This document shows positions 39,673-49,501 of a DNA stretch of 64,000 nt, one piece after another. Source of the DNA: Tritrichomonas foetus (taxonomy: Eukaryota; Parabasalia; Tritrichomonadida; Tritrichomonadidae); NCBI GenBank assembly GCA_001839685.1, contig MLAK01000710.1, forward strand, positions 1 to 64,000, in the 5' to 3' direction. Numbering within the stretch: the first letter of the stretch is position 1; each line of letters starts with the position of its first letter. The notes under the pieces are model-generated. The model was given only the letters and a program-made list of their open reading frames with translations, was not told the DNA's origin and made no database searches. The position numbers were made by a program, and so were the translations under genes.

Positions 39673-40458
39673 TTATTCAGCATGTTTAGCTGATATCTTT
39701 TCCTTAAGATCAGCTATTTTCTTGTTCAATTCGATTTCCGATTGGTAGAGAATGTCAATACGATCAAAGTACCTTGGACATTTGTGATCATGTATTTGAT
39801 AGTTAAGCTCGAATTCTGTGAAGAAGATATTGATGTTTTGTACTAAAACATAAATTTCCAAAAACTTTGGATAATTTTTTGCAAATATTCTGACTTTTTC
39901 GATATATTCTGGAAGAAAACTTAAATTTTGATTTTTGTTTGAATTCTTCGAAAACTCTGCAGTTATGTCAGGAATTAATGGAATAATGTTTCCAACAGCT
40001 TGAGAAAGTGATGGAATGATTTCATTTTGCTGTATACAATCTACAAAATAAGGCAGTCTTTTACAAAACTCAACAAATAAAAAAACTGATGGATTCTTGA
40101 TGGGAGCGGTGTAGCAATCTTTTAAGAACATGAGCTGATCAGAAACTTCTGCTAAATTCGAAAAGTATGACGTAAGATTGAAAAGACCATAGAAATCTTT
40201 CCACTGTTGACAATATTCATGAATCGTATCGAAAGTAATCGGACTGTCTTTGTTTTCCTCGTAAATATCTTTGTTAAATATTTGTGTGATTTCTGCGACT
40301 TTTTCATCGATGATTCCCTTCACTTCAAAGGTTGGTTCAAAATTTGATCTTTTGCCTTCGTTGTAAAGGTCAACAATTTCATTCCATGTTTCTGTTATTT
40401 TTCGGAGGGTGTTGATATAATACGTAAGTAATTTTTGATGCGGTTTATCAACTTGCAT
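39673..40458 (-). CDS. hypothetical alpha-helical protein
   Basis: 261 residues, start ATG at 40458. Not recognised. It is predicted all-helical: amphipathic helices around residues 5-35 (LTYYINTLRKITETWNEIVD), 60-110 and 120-150, and a basic C-terminal coiled coil (QSEIELNKKIADLKEKISAK). No Cys/His cluster, membrane span or nucleotide motif. Clean frame with normal local base use, so probably real. Confidence 0.7.
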   Translation of the reverse strand: MQVDKPHQKLLTYYINTLRKITETWNEIVDLYNEGKRSNFEPTFEVKGIIDEKVAEITQIFNKDIYEENKDSPITFDTIHEYCQQWKDFYGLFNLTSYFSNLAEVSDQLMFLKDCYTAPIKNPSVFLFVEFCKRLPYFVDCIQQNEIIPSLSQAVGNIIPLIPDITAEFSKNSNKNQNLSFLPEYIEKVRIFAKNYPKFLEIYVLVQNINIFFTEFELNYQIHDHKCPRYFDRIDILYQSEIELNKKIADLKEKISAKHAE

Positions 40459-40892
40459 ACTTCAACAAATACAAAAATGATAAAATTTGCCGTTCGATTT
40501 CATAAAGGTCAAATACATCATCCAATTGGTTAATATTTAGCCATAAAATTGACCATTAAAATTGGCAAAATTTGTGCAAAACTCAATATCAGTGTAAGTA
40601 ATACTATTTGATGACCTAAATGGTCATACGAATAGAATACCAAGACAAATAAACATTGAAAAAACAAATCAAAAACGATAAACTCCTAAAAGAACATGTG
40701 AATTCATGTGAATTACAAACATTTAATCAATAACAATATATATATATACCCCTGCATTAGGATCACTACCACGCTAGGTAAATTCTAAAGGCGCATTTTG
40801 AATTTCTGGTTTAACTTTTGTTTGTAATGCATAGGTATAAAACTATATTATTAGAAACAAAAACAAGAAACAAAAGCATTTCAAAAATAGAA
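40459..40892. other. intergenic
   Basis: Spacer between two genes on the minus strand. AT-rich with a TATATATATATA run near 40738. No feature seen. Confidence 0.6.
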
Positions 40893-42158
40893 TCAAAAAT
40901 CATCATCATCGAGTTTGTATTTCCTATGAAGTTTCCTTTTGTTTTTCGGATCTAGGATTGTCACATCAAATGGTGCGTTCAGGTATTTTTTAGGTGCTAA
41001 TGCTTCCGAGTACCCAATTGGTGTTTGGAAATAAGGTAAATCGCCAATATTGCATCCACGATATCTCCAAACAGACTCTGCGAATTTTTGACCTTTATAT
41101 CGTGAAAACCTGTCAAAATCATCACCTGTCATTCTTGAAACCCATTTTGGCAAAGATTGCCTCATCATCCCTCTTGCTACAGTTTGCGCTCTTTTCTTTC
41201 CACGGTCAGGCTTTGGTGGTGCAGGCTTCATAAGCATTGGTCCTCTATAAGGAGAATTTGTAAGATTCAATACAAAGCAATATGGATCATTTTTTGATTG
41301 AGTGATTGAATCTATCGGTTTCTTTTTTAACCTTTGTAATTCACTTTGAACAAGCGGTTGGAAAGGACGAGGCTTGAGTTCGAACTTCAGCTGGCCCGGT
41401 TTTTTCTCCGATCGGCAAACTCTTTCAACAGCCATAAAAAGATGATAGCATTGAACACAACATGGAACTTCTTCATTAACATGATGAATTCTCAACTTTA
41501 TTTGATAATACAGCTCTAAATCGCTCACATCAGGATACATCAAATGCATACGATATAAAGCTGCAATTGTGCGTTTTATTCGATATGTTGGACGGCCACA
41601 ATCATTTGACATGCTTACGCATTGAGACCAATCAATTTCTCGATTCAATTCATCATCAATGGAATTATAAATTTCTGATTCATAATTCGCGTCAGTTGAA
41701 TAGTCAGCCCTTGATGATTTTGATTCTTCTGTCTGTTTAAATATTCCTGAGCTAACAGGTGACGAATTTGTGATCACTTTTGATTCATCCAATAAATAAA
41801 ATATATTATCGATCACTCCAAAAACGAGCTTTACACGAACAACAATTGTGTCAAAATAATTGGCAACATGATCGGCTATATAATCGTTGAAATAATTCAA
41901 TGTTCCTTGAGTTGATTCATCAACATCGCCTGTAATTGTATTGTCATCGATTTCTACAATTTGTTCGTATTTTGGATCGGGCGTATTGTCTAGTTTTGTG
42001 GAAACTCGTTTGAGAAAAGTTCCATTTTTAATTTCGAAAATGTCGTATGTGCCATCATCGTTTGAAAAACATTGGGGAATACATTCGAAAGGAATATCTT
42101 CAGCATCTGCGCAGGCCAAAAGAATTCCTTCAAAGCCTCGATCGATTTCTCCTTCCAT
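40893..42158 (-). CDS. hypothetical protein with CxxC and basic C-terminus
   Basis: 421 residues from the ATG at 42158 (a TTG one codon upstream is rejected). Unrecognised. Residues 1-~130 are acidic and strand-rich. Residues ~180-260 contain REIDWSQCVSMSNDCGRPTY and a helical block with VNEEVPCCVQCYHLF, a possible metal site (CCxxC). Residues ~270-421 are basic and Pro-rich (KPAPPKPDRGKKRAQTVARG), ending in a strongly acidic DDDDF tail. The gene is preceded by a GACCGTTT element. Possibly a flagellar or cytoskeletal protein, but nothing in the sequence proves that. Confidence 0.7.
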   Translation of the reverse strand: MEGEIDRGFEGILLACADAEDIPFECIPQCFSNDDGTYDIFEIKNGTFLKRVSTKLDNTPDPKYEQIVEIDDNTITGDVDESTQGTLNYFNDYIADHVANYFDTIVVRVKLVFGVIDNIFYLLDESKVITNSSPVSSGIFKQTEESKSSRADYSTDANYESEIYNSIDDELNREIDWSQCVSMSNDCGRPTYRIKRTIAALYRMHLMYPDVSDLELYYQIKLRIHHVNEEVPCCVQCYHLFMAVERVCRSEKKPGQLKFELKPRPFQPLVQSELQRLKKKPIDSITQSKNDPYCFVLNLTNSPYRGPMLMKPAPPKPDRGKKRAQTVARGMMRQSLPKWVSRMTGDDFDRFSRYKGQKFAESVWRYRGCNIGDLPYFQTPIGYSEALAPKKYLNAPFDVTILDPKNKRKLHRKYKLDDDDF

Positions 42159-42172
42159 CAAATCCGTTTTTT

Positions 42173-42183
42173 GGAGACCGTTT
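42173..42183 (-). promoter_or_regulatory. GACCGTTT start-proximal element
   Basis: GGAGACCGTTT on the + strand, reading AAACGGTCTCC toward the gene that starts at 42158. The spacing to the ATG is ~14 nt. Same orientation relative to its gene as at 38220. Confidence 0.5.
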
Positions 42184-42273
42184 AGTATTCAATTTCATTT
42201 TTTCATTTTTTTGATGTGAGATTTGTGACTGAACTTCTGGGACTCAGTCAATCATCATTATCGATTCATTTTC

Positions 42274-42373
42274 AATGTTGATTTATTGTTAATGTTGATT
42301 TATTGTTAATGTTGATTTATTGTTAATGTTGATTTATTGTTAATGTTGATTCATTTTTAATGTTGATTTTCTT
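42274..42373. repeat. 17-bp minisatellite
   Basis: Five to six copies of AATGTTGATTTATTGTT in tandem, the last ones diverged (AATGTTGATTCATTTTT). It lies in the spacer between two genes on the minus strand. Confidence 0.95.
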
Positions 42374-42704
42374 AAAGAGAGATCAAAAATTGCCAGAATC
42401 AATTCACTATGAATTTAATAACTTTCTTCTAATGTAGACAAAAATTCACTACTTTATCTTTGTCGAAGTAACTGGGAGATGCAAACAAAAGATACTGAAT
42501 CTCCTCACAACATGCGAGTCGCATGTAAAGAATTCAAGTTCTATGATAAAATTGTTTGGAAATGCTAGAACAATTTAATCGATCTCTTTTGAAAATATCA
42601 TATTGAAATAAAGATATTGTGGTTATCAGATACTTTTTATTATTATAATTTTATCAAAGAAAATAAGCAATTCAAAATAATAAAAAATTAGAAGAGCATG
42701 TAGC
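42374..42704. other. intergenic
   Basis: A+T-rich spacer 3' of the ankyrin gene. No feature seen. Confidence 0.55.
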
Positions 42705-43398
42705 TCATAAAAAAACTCTAAGTGAATGAGTTTTGATATATTGTGTGATATCACTGCGATAATAGTAATTTTTTATAATAACTCTTGATTGATCTTTATT
42801 GAGTATGTAATTTATAATATCTTGTTGCTTTTTAATGAACGCGTATTTTAATAAAAATGCAAGGGTTTTTTCATATGCTATACTTTCATTTTTCAGTAAA
42901 TGTTCTATCAAATCAATCAACTCTTTCACATAAGTTTCTATATTTTCAGAACTTGATAAATCTTCTTCATTTCTCCCAAATGGAAAAAATATATTTTCAC
43001 GAGGTGAAAACCAAGAGGATAAACAATTCATTCGAGAATCTTTGGTAAAAAATGCTGATCCTATTAAAATGCCACAAATCGTATGAAAGAAAAATGAAAA
43101 TGTCTAAGATAGTATTATTCATTTCAATGCTTGAAAATGTAAGAAATAGATCGATCTTATCTTTACCCATATGTAAAGGCACATACTGTATACTTATTTT
43201 AGCACTTATTTCCAAGATAATAAAACGAAAATTGTGCTTACCTTTAAATGGATTCTTTGGTTTTATGGAATAAATCGCTTGATATACAGAATTAAGTGAT
43301 TTCATATAATCTTTTTCTATTAGAATTGTTACGATATCAATTCGATTTTTACATAGTGCTTCTGTTATTGGTGATAAATAATAAATAAAAATCATCAA
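42705..43398 (-). pseudogene. frameshifted 3' continuation of BTB/ankyrin gene
   Basis: Two further minus-strand frames continue the ankyrin protein encoded at 43395-45323. The first (43398 down to ~43085) begins YLSPITEALCKNRIDIVTIL, a typical ankyrin helix pair, in a frame shifted by one from the upstream stop. The second, from ~43085 to 42705, includes CGILIGSAFFTKDSRMNCLS and an acidic helical tail with LIDLIEHLLKN. Both look protein-like, and no intron signals (GTATGT with ACTAAYACAYAG) separate them. So the 3' end carries two frameshifts, from decay or sequencing error. Confidence 0.6.
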
Positions 43399-45323
43399 AT
43401 TTTATCATCAAATGTAAAACAATTAACTGTGGAGTTGTTGAGAATTTTCCAGACCAATTCATCATGTTCATATTTTATTGCACATTGAAGTAAACTTCTC
43501 TTGTGTTTATCAACACATTTATAATATTTTGTATTTTCTAAAAGTGTATCAAGAAAAGTATATTGCTTTTTCTTAAGCGACATATGAATTAAGGTGCTAT
43601 GTTGTGGAATATTTAATTTTAATAATTTGCTATTAAACAGAAAATTAACCATTTCCATATTTCCTTCCTGCAGAGCGATTTCTATTGCTAATTTATCTTT
43701 CCAATTTTGATCTAATTTAACCTTATATTTATATATAAGATCACTTGCTATTTCCAAATGATTCTTGAAAGCTGCTATGTGAAGTGGTGGTTCATTATGG
43801 TATGATGGTTTTAGTGGATTATATATTTTGGAATGCTCAATCGATAAAAAGAGTCTTGATAGAATAAAAATGTCATAGACCATAGAATAACTGAAAACAT
43901 TTTGACAATCAACGCCATTACCAACTAAATATGAGATAGCATCAACATTATAATATTTAATTGCTTTAACTAAATAACTATCGGTGTTAACAATATCATG
44001 AAACGATAGTTTATGAGTTCCCGAAACTTCAATATTGTAGAAATCTAACTTTTCAATGAGCCATTCCAAAATATCATTTCGATGATAATGAATTGCGTTC
44101 ATGATAAGCTTTTTGGTTACTTCTATTTCCTGAACCTGTTCAATTTTATGAATAATGTCAATATTTCCACCAGCAATTGCTAGATTCAGTGTATTATCAG
44201 TAATTTTGGCATTATTCAATAATAAATAATCAAAACATTTTCCAGAGCCAAAGTAAGCGCAAACATCAAGATAATTTATATAGAGTTTTTCGTATTGAAA
44301 TTGTCTTATATTATTTCTTTTTTGTTTCTTGAAAATATCGAATCTATCATATAAAGGCAGATAAACTTTTGTGGAAGATTCAAAATCAAAATCTAATGAT
44401 TTTACATAATTTAGCAAACTATCAATATCATCATTTTTTAGAATCTGATAAGCAGAATCTGGGCTGATGCCTGTTATATCAGAGCTTTTTAATAAGTTAT
44501 TAAGTTTATTTATATTAAACTCATCTAGAAACACAGGTTGGCGAATTTTTTGGAAAACATGCTTTCCCCACACTTCTTCTATTTGTTGGATTTTATCGTT
44601 AATTTCTTCCATGGAAACTTTCCCTTTACTTCTAAGAAAACGAATAATAAAGCTATTTTCGTGAATATAAACATTATTTGTAATATCAGCAACTACACAA
44701 TCAATAAAAATAGAAAGAAAGCCATTTTCTAACTCTTGATCAAGCGAGATAATCATTTCTATGATTATTTCAATTTTGTTTGGTGAAATTTCACATGCAG
44801 TAAGGAATGTATTTGATAAAAGATACAAATCTAAGGATCGATATATTCCTGTTTTAATATTTTCTTTTAATACTGCAAAATTTGATTCATTTAAACTTAA
44901 TAAAGATTTGAAAAAGTCATTATAGAGAGAAACACTTTCATCTGCTTCAATATGTTCTATAATCCGGGAAAATAACTCGATTTTTTCTTCAATTTCTGGA
45001 ATTTCAAGGTGCTTTGATAGTAATAAGAGAAAATCTTTGTTTCGAAAAGTAATGAATACAGGTTTGCTTTCAAATATTCGAGAAATGTATATAAAATCGT
45101 TTTCTGAAGATAGATTTCTTATCTCTGGGATGTCTATTTGAAATTTCATTGATTCCAAATGATCATTAAAATAATGGGCAATTAAGGGACTGATATTCAT
45201 TGCCAATTTTTTTTTACATTTGATTATATGATCATTAATTTGGATTTCCACGAAATCCATTATTTTGTTTTTCCGCCTTGCGTCAGTTTTATCAAGAAAT
45301 AGAATACGAAACATAAAATTCAT
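43395..45323 (-). CDS. BTB-like/ankyrin-repeat protein (3' end broken)
   Basis: 642 residues; the ATG at 45323 is used, but the ATG at 45260 (MDFVEIQINDHIIK) may be the true start because family-like sequence begins there. Residues ~22-130 resemble a BTB/POZ-like domain of trichomonad ankyrin proteins (KKLAMNISPLIAHYFND, FVFITFRNKDF-type strand). Residues ~130-290 are helical. Ankyrin repeats follow from ~330 to the end (for example PPLHIAAFKNHLEIASDLIY, LAIEIALQEGNMEMVNFLF, STLIHMSLKKKQYTFLDTLL, RSLLQCAIKYEHDELVWKIL). The frame stops right after a repeat, and ankyrin coding continues in another frame downstream. This is a large, rapidly turning over family in trichomonads; function unknown. 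Confidence 0.75.
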   Translation of the reverse strand: MNFMFRILFLDKTDARRKNKIMDFVEIQINDHIIKCKKKLAMNISPLIAHYFNDHLESMKFQIDIPEIRNLSSENDFIYISRIFESKPVFITFRNKDFLLLLSKHLEIPEIEEKIELFSRIIEHIEADESVSLYNDFFKSLLSLNESNFAVLKENIKTGIYRSLDLYLLSNTFLTACEISPNKIEIIIEMIISLDQELENGFLSIFIDCVVADITNNVYIHENSFIIRFLRSKGKVSMEEINDKIQQIEEVWGKHVFQKIRQPVFLDEFNINKLNNLLKSSDITGISPDSAYQILKNDDIDSLLNYVKSLDFDFESSTKVYLPLYDRFDIFKKQKRNNIRQFQYEKLYINYLDVCAYFGSGKCFDYLLLNNAKITDNTLNLAIAGGNIDIIHKIEQVQEIEVTKKLIMNAIHYHRNDILEWLIEKLDFYNIEVSGTHKLSFHDIVNTDSYLVKAIKYYNVDAISYLVGNGVDCQNVFSYSMVYDIFILSRLFLSIEHSKIYNPLKPSYHNEPPLHIAAFKNHLEIASDLIYKYKVKLDQNWKDKLAIEIALQEGNMEMVNFLFNSKLLKLNIPQHSTLIHMSLKKKQYTFLDTLLENTKYYKCVDKHKRSLLQCAIKYEHDELVWKILNNSTVNCFTFDDKI

Positions 45324-45449
45324 GAATCAATGACAAAAATTATTTAATACCTGATCAGTGAACTTGCCAAATAAATAAATACACTTCACTATCAAATCTA
45401 TATTGCCAAATATCCTCTGTAAAAGTGAAGATTCAATTCCACAATTACG

Positions 45450-45923
45450 ATGAAATCTCCGAAGTCACATGACTTAATGAAACAACAAGAAACGATTAAG
45501 AATTCAATGGCTAATGTCAGTCAAACTCTTGCTGATTTAGCCAAGCGTGTTGAAAGCTGGCCAAAACAATTAACAGATGAAGATGAAAACGATGACCTTC
45601 AAATCGACATCGATCTCACAAATTATTCGCGTATATTTGGCGTTTTTGCGAGCGTTATCGCTCCTCTCGAAAGCGGCGAGTCTTATAAAAAGCTGGTTGA
45701 AATTCGAAATAAAGTGAACGAATCCAGAAAGAGACTTGACAATTTGAAGGCAAGCAAAAATATTGTAGGACCAGAGGCAGTTCTTGAAGAAGCAACTAAG
45801 CTTCGACCTCTGCTTCATCAGCTTAGAAATACAGAAGCAGAATTTGTCTACGTCTTAATGCATCACTGGCGCGCTGCAACACAAACAATTAGCACAGATT
45901 TACATGATGTTGATAATGAGTAA
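45450..45923 (+). CDS. small helical protein
   Basis: 157 residues, ATG at 45450, 126 bp from the divergent ankyrin gene. All-helical: an N-terminal coiled coil (MKQQETIKNSMANVSQTLAD), a short acidic linker (DEDENDDLQIDIDL), then two more helices including VEIRNKVNESRKRLDNLKAS and LEEATKLRPLLHQLRN. It ends in an acidic tail. It resembles small subunits of coiled-coil assemblies (for example BLOC-1 or mitotic complexes), but no specific family is recognised. Clean frame with good coding character. Confidence 0.75.
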   Translation: MKSPKSHDLMKQQETIKNSMANVSQTLADLAKRVESWPKQLTDEDENDDLQIDIDLTNYSRIFGVFASVIAPLESGESYKKLVEIRNKVNESRKRLDNLKASKNIVGPEAVLEEATKLRPLLHQLRNTEAEFVYVLMHHWRAATQTISTDLHDVDNE

Positions 45924-46465
45924 GCATTTCTTTCTTTTTTTTTATATGAATAAATATTTTTTTCGTTCCACCAATTTTAGTGTTTTTTAACGATTAAAAC
46001 TTTATCTTATAAGCTTGAAAAAGATTACAGCCAAATTTGGTCAATTTTTAGGTGAATTTGAATTTCTGGCTTTCGTTTTGGTCGCAATGCAGATGTGCAC
46101 TTAATTTCATTTTAATATAGAGATGCTAAATATATCTGTTGTAATCAATATGGAAATCATAAAAGATAGATTAAATTATTTTTTGGTTTATAAATTTAGT
46201 TTTTTGATTTAATTTTAGATTTTGGTCATACCAAGTGATTTTTATTCCATTCTGAATTATGTACCACTTTTTTGACCAAATTGTTATCAAATTTTGACAA
46301 TGGGAATGATCAATTATGTCTCACCTTTCTCTTGATCTTGGTAGTCACAATGATTATTACTTGATACTGAAATTTCTATCATCATTAATGACAATTTTAT
46401 GAAATCTAACAATCTAAAAATTTAATGATTTGATGAATGATGATTGATGGAGACCGTTTAATCAA
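45924..46465. other. intergenic
   Basis: A+T-rich spacer between two genes on the + strand, ending in a GAGACCGTTTAA element at 46450. Otherwise no feature seen. Confidence 0.55.
46450..46461 (+). promoter_or_regulatory. GACCGTTT start-proximal element
   Basis: GAGACCGTTTAATCAAATG: the element, then TCA, then the start codon at 46466. It is the tightest copy in its orientation and almost superimposes on the copy before 2977. Confidence 0.55.
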
Positions 46466-47884
46466 ATGACTTTCTTTTCTCGACTTTTTCAATTTACGAA
46501 ATCACAGATTCCTTCTCAGCAAGTTGCCCCATCGCAAATATTTCCAAATGACCCAGTTCCGCTAACCCCGTCAAGAAGATTAAAATCAATTATTTTTTCA
46601 AACAATGAAATGAAACGTTCAATCACGACACAAACGAATGAGTCAATATTCAAATTCAAAAATGCTGAAGTTGAAACGACTGTGCAAGTTCCAATTAAAT
46701 TCAATTCGAATAAATCAAATTCAATTTTGGCCAAAAACAGCACACAGGTAGAGCCGCTTGACAATATCCCAAAAAAAGTTGCTCACGGAAATTCTCTTCC
46801 AGAAAAAATCGAATCGCCAGTTGCACAATTGGAAATAATTGATCCGCTAAATATCCAAACGGAAATTCCGATAAAAGCCAAATTTGATTTATCTATATTT
46901 AAGAGAAGACCAAGAAATGTAGAAAATGATCAACCAAACATTTCTGATGACTATTCCAATTATTTGGAGATGATCAATAATAATCCTTCCGCTAACCGTC
47001 CACGTAAAATATTTATTCCAATTACTCAGGAGACAGAACTAGAACCAGAATTGAAACCAGAAATTCAGCAGCAACAACAAAAACCAATTTTTGATCTCAT
47101 TCAAAAGAGTGAAAATGGAGAAAATGCTGAAAAAACAGTTCCTGAAGTTAAAAAGTACTTTGAAACAAAAATCACAACTAAATTTGAACGTGGACCTCCA
47201 GCTGATATCGGTGGATTCAAATATAACGATTATGATGAAGAACTTAACAAAAAATTCATCAGAGATGCCAAAAATGACAACCAAAGAAATAACAACAACA
47301 ACAGAAATCAAAATAACAATAACAACAGAAATCAAAATAACAATAACAGAAATCAAAATAACAACAACAGAAATCAAAATAACAACAACAGAAATCAAAA
47401 TAACAATAACAGAAATCAGAACAATAATAACAGAAATCCAAATAACAACAACAAAAATCAAAACAATAACAACAGAAATCAAAATAACGGAAATTACGAC
47501 AATGAAGGCTCAAATCGAAACTTTAATAATCAGAAAGACAATAGAAACAATGATAGAAATAATCGTAATACAGATAGAGATGATGGTCAAAACGAGAAAA
47601 GAAACAATAATAGAAACTTTGAAAGAGATAATGAACGAAATGATACTAACGAAAACGACAACAAAAATCAAGGAAGAAGAAATGTTAGAAATGATAATAA
47701 TAATAACAACAATAACAATAATAGAAATAGTCAACAATTCAACAGAAATAACAATAATAATAGAAAAAATAACTTCAACAATAATAAAAATGAAAACGGA
47801 AATCGAAGAAATAATTTCAACAGAAATAATAATTCACGTGGTGGAGGAAACTCACGAGGAAATCAAAAACATCATGATGAGTGA
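46466..47884 (+). CDS. Asn-rich low-complexity protein
   Basis: 472 residues. Residues 1-~250 are ordinary but disordered (Pro/Thr/Lys-rich, with short conserved-looking blocks such as AKFDLSIFKRRPRN, RPRKIFIPITQE and PADIGGFKYNDYDEELN). Residues ~275-360 are a tandem array of NNNNRNQ units, encoded by an imperfect 18-21 bp repeat at ~47283-47490, and the rest is N/R/D-rich, ending in a Gly/Arg tail (NSRGGGNSRGNQ). RG and N-rich tails often mean RNA binding or condensates; that is inference. PADIGGFKYNDYDEELN recalls an eIF-like or SERBP/HABP4-type regulatory segment only loosely. The frame on the opposite strand is a shadow. Confidence 0.8.
   Translation: MTFFSRLFQFTKSQIPSQQVAPSQIFPNDPVPLTPSRRLKSIIFSNNEMKRSITTQTNESIFKFKNAEVETTVQVPIKFNSNKSNSILAKNSTQVEPLDNIPKKVAHGNSLPEKIESPVAQLEIIDPLNIQTEIPIKAKFDLSIFKRRPRNVENDQPNISDDYSNYLEMINNNPSANRPRKIFIPITQETELEPELKPEIQQQQQKPIFDLIQKSENGENAEKTVPEVKKYFETKITTKFERGPPADIGGFKYNDYDEELNKKFIRDAKNDNQRNNNNNRNQNNNNNRNQNNNNRNQNNNNRNQNNNNRNQNNNNRNQNNNNRNPNNNNKNQNNNNRNQNNGNYDNEGSNRNFNNQKDNRNNDRNNRNTDRDDGQNEKRNNNRNFERDNERNDTNENDNKNQGRRNVRNDNNNNNNNNNRNSQQFNRNNNNNRKNNFNNNKNENGNRRNNFNRNNNSRGGGNSRGNQKHHDE
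47283..47490. repeat. coding AAC/AAT-rich tandem repeat
   Basis: About ten imperfect copies of AACAACAGAAATCAAAATAA inside the Asn-rich gene, encoding NNNNRNQ. The unit varies 18-21 bp but stays in frame. Confidence 0.85.
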
Positions 47885-48889
47885 GAATCATAACAAATTG
47901 ACTAATAGTGTGATAATACTTGTTTTATATAAAGATTGTATAATATTGACTCTTTATATTTTATTTTATTGATCCTTAAATATGAATTTAAACTTTGTTT
48001 CATTCATTCAGTTAGTCCAAAAATATGTTTTTGTTGGAATTTTCATTCAACCAAATAGTTTAGGAGTGAATATTTATATTTTAGAATATTAAGTATCCAA
48101 ATTAGATATTTCTTCATCTTGATATCTGCTTTTTTCCTTGAGAGTATTTCTCCGAATTTCATTTCTGACAGCTATTGAAAAAATGCGAAATAAAAAAATA
48201 AAAGTAATTACATAAATCGATATATAGAGTCAATGTAACGGTAAAGTTGGTCAACTTATGTACGTTTTATTCAAATAAATTGAAAATATTTTTAATTCAC
48301 GTTATAATTATTGTGAAAATACGAGGAATACAATTTTTGAATACTTAATCATATCTCTACTTTTTAGACATTTCACATATGACTGTATATAGAAATAACA
48401 AATCACAAGTTACCGTTTTGCCACTCGACCTAAAAACTTTCGAAAATACTTTTTTAAACGGTCATTTCACTAAAAAAACGTGTAGTTGAATCAGAATGCA
48501 AATTTTGGGTTATTTGAAAAATTGAGGGTAAATTCAGTCTTTAATTCTAGTAAATTGTGTTCGAGAAATAATTTGAATATCGGGTTATCAGAATTCAAAA
48601 ACTCGTTACTTTTTTTCTATGTATCATCTAAACTAGAAGTATTGAAATATTTAAGTGATTGCATCCATATATCGATTCAAAAAATTATGAGGAGAAATTT
48701 ATTTTATTGAAAACATCATTTTCATCCAACTTTTGAAGCAAATATTGATTAACGTGCATCATTCAATTTATTCAATTGCGAAAACACATTGAATAAAACC
48801 ATCTTTATTTTTCTTTGAAAAATGATCGTAATTTTTCAATCACCATATTTCATTTCATTTTGCATACACAAAAGCTGTTTCCATTGATC
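47885..48889. other. intergenic with an orphan AAACGGTC element
   Basis: 1-kb spacer. An AAACGGTC copy lies at 48456. After it, a TTG-opened frame to 48710 runs 74 codons with no ATG, and the first ATG (48496) is in a different frame and ends after nine codons. Either a dead gene start or a non-coding RNA promoter. Confidence 0.5.
48456..48463 (+). promoter_or_regulatory. orphan AAACGGTC element
   Basis: Sixth copy of the start-proximal 8-mer, but with no intact reading frame directly downstream. The Myb gene start is 427 nt away. Confidence 0.4.
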
Positions 48890-49501
48890 ATGAAGCGCCC
48901 ATGGACTCAAGAAGAAGATAGACTATTAGAAACATTAGTTAAAAAACTTGGTAACAGATGGTCTTTAATGGCACAATCATTTGAAGATAGATCGCCTTCA
49001 CAACTTGCCACTCGATGGTCAAAAACAGTTAATCCTCAATTAGTTAAAGGTCCTTTTACACATGACGAAGATATAAAAATTATAGAGCACGTTCGAAAAT
49101 ATGGTGCACAAAAATGGTCACTCCTGAAAAAAGAGATGCCTGAGAGAAGCGCTAAGCAATGCCGAGAAAGATGGACTAATAATCTGAATCCATGTATCGT
49201 GAAACATCCATGGACAGAATATGAAGATAATTTAATTATTCAACTTGTGAATCAATTTGGAAGCAAATGGGCTTTAATTTCCAAGATGCTTCCTGGTCGA
49301 TCAGATAATTCAATTAAGAACAGATGGAATTCGTGTTTATCTCGCAAAAAATTCATCCATCTCATGAATTCTTGTGATAATCACAAAAGTGAAGAAAGCC
49401 ATAACTTATTGAATTTGCCTCCTATTTCTTCGTTCGATAGTTTCGTTCCCATGCAATTAATATCTGTTTCTAATGTACCTGAATCATTATGTCATTGTTA
49501 A
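48890..49501 (+). CDS. three-repeat (R1R2R3) Myb DNA-binding protein
   Basis: 203 residues from the ATG at 48890 (MKRPWTQEED). I reject the upstream TTG extension because the Myb fold begins immediately at this ATG. R1 has Trp 5, 24, 43; R2 has Phe 56 then Trp 76, 95; R3 has Trp 108, 127, 146. R2 has the canonical RSAKQCRERW recognition helix and R3 SDNSIKNRWN, so binding to a YAAC(G/T)G-type site is expected. A short acidic/Leu tail (HNLLNLPPIS) follows. Three-repeat Mybs of this minimal size are typical of trichomonads, where Myb proteins act at core promoters. A second Myb lies 850 bp downstream in the same direction. Confidence 0.95.
   Translation: MKRPWTQEEDRLLETLVKKLGNRWSLMAQSFEDRSPSQLATRWSKTVNPQLVKGPFTHDEDIKIIEHVRKYGAQKWSLLKKEMPERSAKQCRERWTNNLNPCIVKHPWTEYEDNLIIQLVNQFGSKWALISKMLPGRSDNSIKNRWNSCLSRKKFIHLMNSCDNHKSEESHNLLNLPPISSFDSFVPMQLISVSNVPESLCHC

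Noticed and set aside
47039..47513. Minus-strand frames rich in I, V and C over the Asn-rich gene
   Set aside because: They are mirror translations of the AAC/AAT repeat.
48815..48889. TTG-started extension of the three-repeat Myb
   Set aside because: TTG is not a credible nuclear start and the leader has no Myb-like sequence; the ATG at 48890 is directly before the first repeat.
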